This document shows, one piece after another, positions 38,379-48,716 of a stretch of 57,239 bases of DNA (position 1 is the stretch's first letter; every line of letters starts with the position of its first letter). Position numbers and translations under genes: made by a program. The notes under the pieces were generated by a model. That model worked only from the letters and a program-made list of their open reading frames with translations, was not told the origin of the DNA and ran no database searches. Source of the DNA: Chromera velia (lineage: Eukaryota > Sar > Chromeraceae); the NCBI GenBank assembly GCA_018398765.1, contig JAHBMJ010000094.1, forward strand, positions 1 through 57,239, in the 5' to 3' direction.

Positions 38379-39120
38379 AGCAATCGCTACCCAGCATCAG
38401 AATGAGCTTAAAAAGAAAATTGCAAAGATGGGAGATAATGCCACTCTGCTTCCTCACGTTGTCTCCACCACCATGGAGGGTGAGGTTCCATTTCCTTCTT
38501 CAGTGAAGATGTACTTGAATGATCTTCTTGTTAAGTGGCTTGTCGCTGAGTTTCTACCTCCAAACACTTCTGAGTCGGACCGTTTCCGGCATCTGATGCA
38601 CGTAGCAACGATGGGAAGGTGGCTTCCTCTGAAACGTCAGACTATCACGACTCGGCGGATTCCAGCCCTGCAGTCCGAGATGGGGTTGTACCTGAAACCT
38701 GCTCTGGCAGACCCTCGAAGTGCCCATCATCTCGCGTGGGATCATTGGTCCACTCCACAGGGCACTTCCCACCTAGGGATCCTCACCAAGACAATCAACG
38801 CAGATTGGGAGCTCATCGTCGCATGTCTTGGGTGTCCGGACGCTGGTATACATCACTCCGGAGAAAAGACCAAGGAGATCATCCAAGCAACGCTCGCGAG
38901 TGCGGGAATAGACATGAAGACCCAAATTCCAGGTATGCACATGTCATTCCCCAGAGAACCACGATCACTGTTCCTTGTTCATGCAAACGTTTTTACACTT
39001 CAACATACCATGACTCCAACGTCACAATTCTTTCCTGTTCTGCTTCTGTTGCTATGCAGACAGCACCTCTGATACTGCTTCCAACATGGTCGTATGTGCA
39101 CGGGAGCTGGGCGTCTCGTG

Positions 39121-39154
39121 GAAGCTGCAAAAAGAAGACAGAAGAAATCAAAAA
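39121..39154 (+). repeat. 34-bp exact repeat, second copy
   Basis: Same sequence as 38345-38378, here fused in a different frame to the hAT second exon, marking a rearrangement breakpoint. Confidence 0.9.
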
Positions 39155-39214
39155 CGACTCAGTCTGGAGGTGCAAAAGCGAAGGGCCGCCCCCCGGCCAA
39201 AAGATGAAGTTTGA

Positions 39215-41449
39215 AAAGGGGGGCAACGACTCAACGAGTCTCAATTGACGTCGATGTGTGCATGTTTCTCTTATTTATATGCGCGTTTGCATGATTGATA
39301 TCTACATTTATGTCTTTGCATACATCTTTCTGCTTGTTTGTACCCAGATGATTTTTTGCTCGACAGTGCTTGTGGTGTTTTGGTGTTTCGCGTTCGAATG
39401 CTGAAAGTGAAAAAGAGTGCATCTTACGTAGTGCATACAGTAAGGCCTCCTTTTGCTATACAGTGTGTGCTGCAGTGTGCATGCGTGTTTTGGTGTAGTG
39501 TGTGCATGTTTATGCAATGAGAACGTGTATGAACTTTCAACCGCGTATTCATATGATATGTCATTTGCTAGTTTAATAAGTTTATAAATGGTAAGATTTT
39601 ATAAAATTCTAGTAACACTGTAACACAGTCTAGTATAGTAACTGTTACACTACTGCCTATTAACAGTGCCTAACAGCTAGATAGCCCCTGTTTATCTTTT
39701 TTAAAACCAATTTTTTATAGTTATAAACTATATTAAAAAAAAAAAATCAAAAATGTAGCCCGGGGGGAGCCCCCCAGACCCCCCCTTAATTAATTTAGGA
39801 ATATATTCCTGAATATATTCCTGATTATATTACTTTTGAAGTGAGTAACTAGTGAATAAATATATTCCATGATTAAACACCTTTGTATACATTTTTTAAT
39901 TTGATTGTATCTGATTGAAGTCTATTGAAATCATAATCTAAATTTGTCTATTATTGAAGCCGGACACCTCAAATAGGTCATCCGAGTCAGACTGATTGTC
40001 GTTATGCAAGACTAACAATATATGCAAAATTGACAATTAAATAAATATACCCAGAAATATACAAACCACCACAAAATCACAAACCGATTTATACCCCACA
40101 GGGTTGACACAAGCAACCTACAGTGCTGTCAGTGCAGATTAATGCAGATCCAATGTTTTTCCTCAATGAATCTGAATGACTTGCATTATTGCAAGAGCTA
40201 GGTAGCGAAAGGAGTCAGCTCATACCGGCATCCTGCATAGCAGATCAAAGCTATGATCAAACTTCATGCAAATCTTGAGGACAACAGATCTGTCAGATCA
40301 GAGCAAAGCCAAGGATTTCTGTAGTGACGCTCTCAAAGGCGACCATTGGATGGAGGTTATTCTCTTGACAGGGGGAAGCTGATCGACCCATGTCTTCTAA
40401 ACCCCATTCATGCACCCAGCAAACGGGGATCGAGGTTTGCAGGTCGACCGACTGAATCAAAATTGCATTTGCATTGGCATTTGACGGTACGCACTGGCAC
40501 CCCACGTAGATGGGACATGAGAACACACCCATTCCACTTCTCAGATCACACTGGCCAAAACCACCTCGAGGGAGATAGGAGAACACAGACACCCTTTCAG
40601 AACGAACGGCATACACCCAATCAATCAATCAGTCGATAAACTGAAGAAGCATCTATCTAGCTGCACGGTGAATGAAGCGAATGCACGAGAGATAGAAAGA
40701 GGGAGGAAGGAATGAAGAAAAAACGAACGAACCAAAGAAAGAAAACAAGGAAGGAAGGAAGAAAGAAAACGAAGGAACGAATAAAGGAAGGAAGGAAGAA
40801 AGAAAGACAGAAAGACAGACAGACAGAAAGACGGAAAGACAGAAAGAAAGACTGAAACTTCTCGGTGGTTTAGGCATTCGACAGTCTGACTGTTTCCAAA
40901 TGGACTCCTTTTTCTCTTTCAGTCTGCATGTGAGCACAATCGACGTTTCGATTGGGTGCACACGTGCACCAGCACGCAGACTTCCTTCCTTCCTTCCTTC
41001 ACTCCCTCCTTCTTCCCTCTTTCTTCCTTCGTCTTCCTCTTTCTCCCTTTCTGCCTCAGTCCATGAGGGAGAATTGATCGTGATTTCATGCATCGCAGGA
41101 AGTTACCCCCCCCATGCTTCCTTCCTTCATGCCTCAATGCCACTACAACCCTCGAAGAGACATTACAGGACGGTCAAACAGAAGCCGATACTTACATGCA
41201 TGGACACCGTGGCATGCAAAATCTGACACTGATGTAGAAGGCAGTCAGGCAAATGCTCAAGGCAAACACATCTTTTCAGACACGATCTTTCTTAAATAAA
41301 ACAGAGGCCCTCTACTATTATTCCGTCTCCCTTTGCCCACTTTACACAATTTTCCTTGAGCCGTCTTTTCTCGAATCATCTTTCTGAATGACTGTTTTCC
41401 TCCTCCGCCCCTCCTCAATCCCTTTTTACTTCTACCCAGACGAAGAAAC
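39215..41449. other. Intergenic, mostly AT-rich, no gene recognised
   Basis: 39540-40260 is AT-rich; a GC-rich inverted repeat (cggggggagccccccag) occurs at about 39760. A 111-codon minus-strand frame at 40628-40293 has no recognisable domain. 40676-40853 is a ggaag/gaaag/acag purine tract. 41100-41449 is probably the 3' region of the four-TM gene. Confidence 0.5.
40676..40853. repeat. GGAAG/GAAAG/GACAG purine tract
   Basis: Imperfect tetra- and pentanucleotide purine repeats with acag units at the right end; no coding potential. Confidence 0.85.
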
Positions 41450-42226
41450 TCATACAAGAGTGACGGGGTTGTCGGCCTCTCTGCTGGTGGGGCCTGCCGG
41501 GGGGACCTGAGTGGACCCTGGATGGTGGAAGGGGCCCGGCGTCACTACGGGGACTTGGGGGGGGGGCTGGGGCCTGTTAGTGGTGAATGCCACTGAGGGG
41601 TGTGTGGTGGCCGTGCGGTCGGAGTCTGACGCGTACCCTGTTTTCCTGGCCGCCTTCGCCGCTCTGCGCCTTTGTGCGCTGTACTTGCTCCCTAGAATTG
41701 TCGCTGTGCAGTAACAGCACAGCTGAAGGGCCAGAATGATCAAAGAGAGTACAACAAAGGCTGTCATAGCATTCTTTTCGGCTTCCGACGTTTCACTAAC
41801 TGCCTGGGTCCACCCGCCACTGGGTGCAGTGAGGCCTTTTGCACCCATAATGATCAATCCGATGATAAGGAGCGTGAGGTAGATTCCATGAAGGCAAGAA
41901 AAGTGAGCCCAGAAATTGGAGGAGTTGACTCTTGGAAGGCAAGGCCTACCGCAAGAGTCAGGACAGCACACAGCGAAGCAGACTACGAAAGATACCACCA
42001 TACAGGCAGCAATGAGCAGCACATTGAGTAATGTGTTCCAAAAACCCCACGTCATGTAGAGCGCGCTGTAGGACCCTAAGTAGTAGAGAATAACGCCCAG
42101 ACCGTAAACACTAATAGCAAACACGAGAGAGTTGCAAATGGCGAGGCAGATCATGAACCACGACCAGCCGCGCTCCCCTTTAAAGCTGTGGGAGGGATAC
42201 TGAGGAAGTTGAACTTCCCTCATCAT
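41450..42226 (-). CDS. Hypothetical four-transmembrane protein, single exon
   Basis: A 258-codon intronless frame starting MMREVQLPQYPSHSFKGERG. Four hydrophobic segments are visible: about residues 23-47 (WFMICLAICNSLVFAISVYG), 62-90 (LNVLLIAACMVVSFVVCFAV), 108-130 (LHGIYLTLLIIGLIIMGAKG) and 153-178 (AFVVLSLIILALQLCCYC). A Cys cluster (CCPDSCGRPCLP) follows the second segment. The tail of about 75 residues begins with a basic patch (SAQRRRAAKAARK) and continues Pro/Thr-rich, so it is probably cytosolic. The four-helix layout recalls tetraspan families (tetraspanin, claudin or MARVEL-like), but I see no diagnostic motif and assign no function. Lack of introns sets it apart from its intron-rich neighbours. 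Upstream in its sense lies the C-tract repeat region. Confidence 0.72.
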   Translation of the reverse strand: MMREVQLPQYPSHSFKGERGWSWFMICLAICNSLVFAISVYGLGVILYYLGSYSALYMTWGFWNTLLNVLLIAACMVVSFVVCFAVCCPDSCGRPCLPRVNSSNFWAHFSCLHGIYLTLLIIGLIIMGAKGLTAPSGGWTQAVSETSEAEKNAMTAFVVLSLIILALQLCCYCTATILGSKYSAQRRRAAKAARKTGYASDSDRTATTHPSVAFTTNRPQPPPQVPVVTPGPFHHPGSTQVPPAGPTSREADNPVTLV

Positions 42227-42529
42227 GTCGCTTTAGGTTTTGCGTGAGAAGTAGTCGACCAGTCAGTCTGCCAATTGAAATCTGAATATTTCGTGACAGC
42301 GTGGGGTTCCTTTCCAGACAATCAACGATCTCAGCTGAGACTGAGCTGCCGTGCTTCCGTGATTTTTGACGTGTTTCCCTCGGGAGATCACAGGAGATCA
42401 CAGCAGTCGTGAGATTTGAACGATGGAATTTGATGGAATTTGGCAGGACTCCGCAAGAGACGCTTAATTGACGCTTAGGAGACGCCGGAGAGGCGCACGC
42501 GGAACAGATCAGCCATGCATGCATGCATG

Positions 42530-42838
42530 GGGGCCTTGCGGCGCCGCGCGTGTATATCTGACGCAAGCAAGCTTGCGAACGGCCCCGGAAAGCAAGAAAA
42601 ATGAGAAAGTCGACCGCGCGGGCGGTCACGCCGANCCCCCCCAGGAAAAAAGCCCGGGGGTAAGCTGAAACCCATCTGACGCACACATGGCGCAAATCAG
42701 CCTTTCGGGGCCGGGTTTTTGGCGAAAAACATGTATGCGTGGGCTGGGGTATTTCTGTTTTACATCTGACGTAAGCAAGCTTGCGAACGGCCCTAGAAAG
42801 CAAGAAAAATGAGAACTGCACGATTGATGTACGCCACG
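42530..42838. repeat. C-tract repeat family, copy 1
   Basis: Contains a block: caagcttgcgaacggcccc..gaaagcaagaaaaatgag, then a run of C next to an undetermined base (42635), ggaaaaaagcccgggggtaag, cagcctttcggggcc, gggctggggtatttctgttt, and again the caagcttgcgaacggccc block. Related units recur at 45385-45793 and 45800-46127. Confidence 0.8.
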
Positions 42839-43490
42839 GCGATGGACCGCCGATAGTATGCTGTCTAAACCTGCCTGGGGCGCCTGGGGTACCCCAGGCA
42901 TGCCGCAGGCGGCCCGCCAGGGCGGCTTGGGGCGACCCCAGGTGGTTTTGCCTAAGTTTATATAGAGCTGCCTGAGGCTTCAGTTGTTGAGAGTTGCCTG
43001 ACGCGAAGGTTGGTACCTTTGGCACCGACCTTGTCATCACAAACCATAGTACACATGCCTGACCGGGTTCGCACGAGGGATGTACCGACACGACCTCGCA
43101 ATCTATATGTACATGCCATGCATCAAAGGTCCGACCTAATCCGACCGGGTCATGCAGACCAGCAGTAACTTTTTGTTCGGTAGTCGCGATCAGCGATAGA
43201 TACCAGTGGATACACATTAAGTTGACGGTTGCTTTCAACTTTCATCTCTTCTCACTCTTGTCACTGGTGGTCGCGATATAAAAATTTTGATTTATTGATT
43301 TAATTTGAAGCATTGTAAATGAATCTTTAAAGTTGTATTCAGATACTAAATCCTAGAATAAAGGTATTTTTAAAATTTTTTCAATGTTTTTCACACTATA
43401 GAGAGAATGTAGAAAGACCCCCTGACTGCCTGGGGTGCCGCAGGCGGTCCGTAAGGAGCACCTGGGGAAGGTTATACATAAGACCCCACG

Positions 43491-43800
43491 TGTGCAAAGT
43501 TTGGCCTAGCAGCCCGAATTCTTTGGTATCTCGCCGCCTCAATCAATCGATCAGAAAATATGACACGCGCATTTTGAGAGACAACATAAAAAATTAAGTA
43601 ATACAGATCAGAATTAAACGCATGCGCGCAGATTAAAAGCAGAATGTAAGATTAGACAAGTGGATAGAAGACTGCAGATATAGACCAAAGTACCAGAATA
43701 GAAAGCGGTCCAGCAGTACCAGACTTCTATGTGCGTATGTACGAATGAGATCACTTCGGTAGGAGTATGATGAATAGCCCCAGTAAACCCAAATTTCCCA
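43491..43800 (+). repeat. 5' LTR
   Basis: 310 bp, TG..CA ends; contains caatcaatcgatca and a possible cccagtaaa motif near its end. Followed by the primer-binding candidate. Confidence 0.82.
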
Positions 43801-43801
43801 G

Positions 43802-43818
43802 TGGTGCTCGCTACGTCG
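43802..43818 (+). promoter_or_regulatory. Candidate primer-binding site
   Basis: tggtgctcgctacgtcg starts one base after the 5' LTR, the position and TGG start expected for tRNA-primed reverse transcription. The matching tRNA was not identified. Confidence 0.5.
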
Positions 43819-44538
43819 GGCTTGAACCGTTTGCCTTCAGTTCATCAGACTGATTGCTTGAGCCAGCTGAGTAGGGGAAGCAAAGAAGGCAGCATGAGCA
43901 CACAGCAAGAGCTGCAGAGACGGAGACGTTCTGGGTAGTTCGTTGAGCTTCCCACGATAAAAGAGTCGAAAGAAGTATCGAAAACACCAGAGGATTGTTT
44001 TTTCTCCAGCGATTGAGCCGGCCATAGATGTATGGACCGCAATACTGTATGTAGAACAGTGAAAGCTAGACTGTTGGGGACTTAGGAAAAGAAAAAGAGC
44101 AAGAGACCCTGTTGACAAGAGCCTCTCCGTATGAAGCAAGAAGGGGGAGTGAGCAGAGCTGCCCAGCCATCCCCTGTATGGAGGAACCATGGGGGAGCCT
44201 TGCACCAGCAGTAAGAGAAGAGAAGTATCGGTGACCTGGACTCCATTGGACTTCATGTAGAGCAGTGAGTAAGAGGATGGTAGTAGTGGACACGGGATAG
44301 CTTAGCAAGCGAAACTGAGTTGCAAACGTGGGAGAGAGGAAGGGAAAAGGGGTCTGAATAGACTGAAATGCAGTAGACTGACAGTGCGAGAACAGGGACT
44401 CCGTGTTTACAGGCCAGGTGGTAGAGATGAAAAGGGGTACGAAGGGACCCGCCCTGTGACTGCACTGATGATCACTGACCGCCTAATATTCCCAACGACG
44501 TCCACTCCTACATAGAAAATGTAGTTGCTTGTTAAGTT

Positions 44539-44540
<2 letters not shown>

Positions 44541-44572
<32 letters not shown>
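44541..44572. repeat. GA microsatellite inside the LTR element
   Basis: About sixteen ga units in the interior of the TRIM-like element. Confidence 0.9.
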
Positions 44573-44573
<1 letters not shown>

Positions 44574-44977
44574 TCAGAGAGGAAGTGAATACCAGGAGTG
44601 AGGGGGTCTGCGCCAGCGGTGGTATCAATCAACCCTTTGTCACGGTACTCCAGTCACTCACCCAGCAACTTTAAGCATTGACAGCTCTGTCTATACTCCA
44701 TAAGTGAGGACACAGAGATTCTGGAGATGAGTGAAGGCAAGAAGACTTAAACGGTATTCCATCAGCTCTGACTGCTCTTGCCCAGAGAGTTTGGCGGCTC
44801 AGAGTATCTGGTGAAAGCCTGAAAGTATAGAAGAAGAAAGCAGCCAACCAGCAATAGGAAAGCACGACTGCAGCTCTAGATGACCTCAGGACGGACAGCG
44901 GAGATTTCGTAGCGTGTGATGCTATCAAGGAAGGCAAAAAAAGTAAGACAGATAGCTGGGGGAATCGATGAGTCGCC

Positions 44978-44988
44978 GGGAAAGGGGG
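44978..44988 (+). promoter_or_regulatory. Polypurine tract
   Basis: gggaaaggggg ends two bases before the 3' LTR, the usual place for the plus-strand primer. Confidence 0.65.
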
Positions 44989-44990
44989 TC

Positions 44991-45302
44991 TGTACGAAGT
45001 TCGGCCTAGAGCCCAAATTTTTTGGTATCTCGCTGCCTCAATCAATCGATCACAAAATACGATACGCGTATTTCGAGAGACAACATAAAAAATTAAGCGA
45101 TACAGATCAGAATTAAACGTATGCGTATACTAGATCAAAAGCAGAATATAAGATTAGACAGGTGGATAGAAGACTGTAGATATAGACTGAAGTACCAGAA
45201 TAGAAAGCGGTCCAGCAGTACCAGACTTCTATGTGCGTGTATACGAATGAGATCACTTCAGTAGAAGTATGACGAATAGCCCCAGTAAACCTAAATTTCT
45301 CA
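44991..45302 (+). repeat. 3' LTR
   Basis: 312 bp, partner of 43491-43800. Confidence 0.82.
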
Positions 45303-45384
45303 GTTAGATGGCCCGTCAAGGCCACCTAAGGTCAGCGCAGGCAGTCATTCTAAAGGTTTAGACAGCATGGCCGATGGTGCATGG

Positions 45385-45793
45385 TCACGCCGAACCCCCC
45401 CCNNNNNNNNNNNNNNNNNNNNNNNNNNNNNNNNNNNNNNNNNNNNNNNNNNNNNNNNNNNNNNNNNNNNNNNNNNNNNNNNNNNNNNNNNNNNNNNNNN
45501 NNNNNNNNNNNNNCCGCGGGAAAAAAGCATCCGCGGAACTCCCCCCCCCCGCGGGAGAAAAACCCGGCCGGGGGTGAGTGAATCTGAAACCCATCTGATG
45601 TACACATAGCGTAAATTCAGCCTTTCGGGACCAGGTTTTTGGTGAAAGACTATAGCGTATCTACGTACATATGGGCTGGGGTATTTTTGTTTTGTAAGTG
45701 CCCCCCGTTTCACTTTTCAGGGCCATCTGATGCAAACAAGCTTGCGAACGGCCCCAGAAAGTAAGAAAAATAAGAGCTGCACGATTGACGTAC
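45385..45793. repeat. C-tract repeat family, copy 2, with assembly gap
   Basis: Same block order as copy 1: cacgccgaaccccccc, N gap (45403-45513), gcgggaaaaaagc, a second C run, aaaaacccggccggggg, cagcctttcgggacc, gggctggggtatttttgttt, and caagcttgcgaacggcccc. The gap coincides with the C run. Confidence 0.8.
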
Positions 45794-45799
45794 CTCGAT

Positions 45800-46127
45800 C
45801 ATGCCGACCTCCCCCCCCCCNNGGGAAAAAATATACGCGAAACCCCCCCCTCCCCTGAAAAAAAAACCCGGGGGTAAGTAGACGGTCATCTAACGCACGC
45901 ATGGCCCAAATTCAGCCTTTCGGGGCCGGGTTTTTGGTGAAAGACACTGCGCATGCATGCGCGTGGGCTGGGGTATTTCTGTTTTGTAAGTGCCCCCCGC
46001 TTCGCTTTCCGGGGCCAAGTGCCCCCCGCTTTGCTTTCCGGGGCCACACTGCGTGCATGCATGGGCTGGGGTATTTTTGTTTTGTAAGTGCCCCCCGCTT
46101 CTCTTTCCGGGGCCATGCATGGAGGTG
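45800..46127. repeat. C-tract repeat family, copy 3, with internal tandem
   Basis: C run with two undetermined bases (45821-45822), gggaaaaaa, another C run, aaacccgggggtaag and cagcctttcggggcc, then two or three tandem versions of gggctggggtatttttgttt followed by aagtgccccccgctt and ctttccggggcca. Confidence 0.8.
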
Positions 46128-46520
46128 CATGTCCCGCGTGCGTGGGCGCCGCCGCGCGTGACGCCTTCCTCCTCATCCTTCCTCCTCCATCCTCCTAGCT
46201 CCTATCGGTATAATTCTGAAGGTTTTGCCGTCGATCGACTGCCGTCGTGCCCTCCCTTCGATCAACGACCAACTTTGGCAAAGGAAAGAAGTGTGAACAC
46301 ACCTTGTATAAGAGTCTCAAGAAGAGAACAGAGAGGAAAGCTGATTTCAGTCGTCGATCGGACTTCTTTGAGCCTCGATCAATTCTTTGAGTTCCCTGCG
46401 TGAAGCAACCAGCCGTGCTGGACATTCCGGGAGGACTGGGGCAACTGCAGACAGCAAACTTGCGGAAGGGACGACAAACAACAAGAAAGGTATCAGGCAC
46501 TAGAGGCGACTGTGAAGACG

Positions 46521-48680
46521 ATGGGCGGCGCTAACGGGAAGTGCTGTGAGGGCAGTTGCCTCGGTACGCCTCTTCTTTCCGCTCTCTCTAGTCCCGACTG
46601 GGGCAAGACGCCTTCTTCTCCTAGCATGACATGTTCTCCTCTACTTTTATCCTTTTGTCTTGTTTGATTCATTTCAAAGCTGTTTGCATGGCGGTCTGGC
46701 CGAGTCATTCGACGCGCTTCAGTCTGACTCAGTCTGCCTGAAGAAGTCACCCGTGCCTTCCATCTGCCCTTCATCCAATGACTCTTGTGTTGCACACGCG
46801 TCCGGCTTCACCTGCGTGCAGACCGCAGCAGGCCGAAGGAAAGCATCGCGGTGGAGGCGGCATCGGTCGGTCTGTCTGTCTATTTGCGGTGTTGAGAAAC
46901 TCTGTAGGTAGTGAAGGAAGTAGGGTTGAAAGGGGGGCAGAGGGGCAGTCAGCTCGCAAGAGTGAGAACGCGATCGTCAGAACAATGACAAGAAAGGGAA
47001 AGGGCCAAGTGTGCGTTGACAGATGGACGGAAGAGATGGGCTGGGGGATGTGCAACAACATGAAGAGTTCAGCTGAGTACCTAGAGAAGGCAGAAAGGAA
47101 TTGATCCGAAGACAGCTGAACGACGATTAGACATGGCGGAGGTTTGGTGATAGTCCGAAAGAGCCCTTCAGCCTGACACGGCACATACAGAGAATTAATT
47201 CCCGAAAAGGAAGTACCGAAACGTCTTTGGAAACAGGAGTGGAGGAGTTCACCGAGCCAATATGGAGAGAGGAGGCTAGAAGAATTAGTGCCTCGTTAGT
47301 GTTTCTCTCTTTCTCTCTCTTGTTGCCTTCAAGCGGTTTGAGTTCTTTTGACACACCGACCGACGAAGCGACAAAACAGAGAGAGAGAGACAGACGAGAC
47401 CCCCCAGAGAGAGAGTCCATCCTCCCTCCCGTCCCGCCTCCTCACATGATTCAATCATCGCATCCAATCGCATCGCATTGCAGGGAGGCGGTTACGAGCC
47501 CCAACCGATAGTGAACAGCAACACGCGGGACTTCGACAAGATGCCCACGATGATGTCTGGTCCCATCTCACGTCAGGAGGTCCCGGCAGCAGGGGGCATC
47601 TCTGAGAGAGGAGGCACAGGAGCGGACGCGGCAGACGGAGAAGGGTGGGCTCGGGACGACGGCTGTCGGTGTGTTGGGGACCCGATGGGTTCACAGGGGG
47701 TGATCAAATTTGGAGATGGGTCAGTCGCGTTGTTTTTTTTGTCCGGCAGTCAGTTCGGTGGATCAGTAAGTAGCTTAGTGAGGAGCAGGAAGGGGCACGG
47801 ACATGAGATGAGATGGGATGGAGAATTCAGAGGTTAGTCACAAGCTGGATGAAGCGGCAGGAAACGGAGGCAACTTAGACAGAAGCTTCTCTCTCTGCTG
47901 GTTCCCTCCGATTTCGGAACCCCCCCTCCTGTTCACATGAGCTATGCCTCGATTAACTCTCAGCTGAACGCCTGAGCGCTTGTTTTGCTTGCTTGCTTGC
48001 TTGCTTGGTTGCTTGCTTGCTTGCAGGTCTGAGTACTCGGGTCAATGGAACAGAGGGTATGCAGAAGGAGAGGGCACCCTGATGCGATCTGATGGCAGCA
48101 AGTCAGTCAGTCGCCTGAGTCGGGTCTGTGAAGTGAACTGCATGGAGTCGTTTCTGTTTCGAGTTCTCTCTGTCTGTCCGTCCTTCTGGCTTTCTGCCTG
48201 CTCTTTCTCTTCGAAGAGAAGGAGGAAAAGGAGACATGTAGTCTGTCTGACTGGCTGTTTGATTGTTGGTTGTGTTCTTTTGTCTTTGTTCTTTCTTTCT
48301 TTCTTTCTTTCTTTCTTTTTGTCTGTTTTGTACATGAAGAAAAGAAGGGATAAGAAAAAACACATAGTCTGTCTGGTGGGTTAATTGTACATGCAGGTAC
48401 GAAGGCCAATTCGAACGCGATGTCCCTCACGGAAACGGAACCGAGGTCTATCCTGGTACGTTCGTTTCCCTCCTGCTGTTGGTTCTTGTCTAGCCTGTAC
48501 GCATCCCTTCGTTTGTTTGTAGGAGGGAGAAGGCACCTGCACGTAAAAAGTCCTTCTTTGGGATTGTGTGTAATGAAGCGGGGCTCGAGGGAAAAAGAGA
48601 AAGAGAGAAACGAAGGAGCGGTCAGTATGCGACTTTCTGCGGGCCGTTCGTATGGAGGCAGCTGACAGAAAAGGTGACAT

Positions 48681-48716
<36 letters not shown>

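Larger units (their letters stand above)
38206..39214 (+). pseudogene. hAT-family transposase, N-terminal part, truncated and rearranged
   Basis: Two plus-strand exons, 38206-38932 and 39060-39214, join in phase through a GT..AG intron. Residues 1-50 carry a BED-type zinc finger (YTCNSCGTTARSS..LWTHLRSC). The DDE core begins at AWDHWSTPQGTSHLGI, with the first catalytic Asp in WDHWS, then INADWELIVACLGC; the second exon has the second Asp motif TSDTASNMV and then ARELGVSW. At that point the frame runs into a 34-bp copy of its own zinc-finger exon (39121-39154 equals 38345-38378) and stops soon after. The expected CAHxLNL motif, third acidic residue and C-terminal hAT dimerisation domain are all missing, so it cannot be an active transposase. 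It may be a relic of the source of the CTAGGC-ended MITEs, but no such termini were seen around it. Confidence 0.78.
43491..45302 (+). mobile_element. Coding-free LTR retrotransposon (TRIM-like), 1.8 kb
   Basis: Two direct repeats, 43491-43800 (310 bp) and 44991-45302 (312 bp), are roughly 90% identical by eye, mostly differing by transitions. Both have TG..CA ends (TGTGCAAAG/TGTACGAAG to TTTCCCA/TTTCTCA). Immediately after the left copy is gTGGTGCTCGCTACG, a plausible primer-binding site starting TGG; immediately before the right copy is GGGAAAGGGGG, a polypurine tract. These place the element on the plus strand. The 1190-bp interior has no gag, protease, RT or integrase motif, so it would depend on other elements. 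No 4-6-bp target duplication is seen (ccacg versus gttag), so the insertion may have been rearranged within the surrounding repeats. Confidence 0.8.

Noticed and set aside
42180-43238. 352-codon minus frame upstream of the four-TM gene
   Set aside because: It runs through the C-tract repeat and an undetermined base, shows no domain, and overlaps the true start of the four-TM protein in another frame.
43837-44308. Minus-strand frames inside the LTR element as possible retroviral-type genes
   Set aside because: No Cys-His box, protease, RT or integrase motif; the element's signals run on the plus strand, where the interior is closed.
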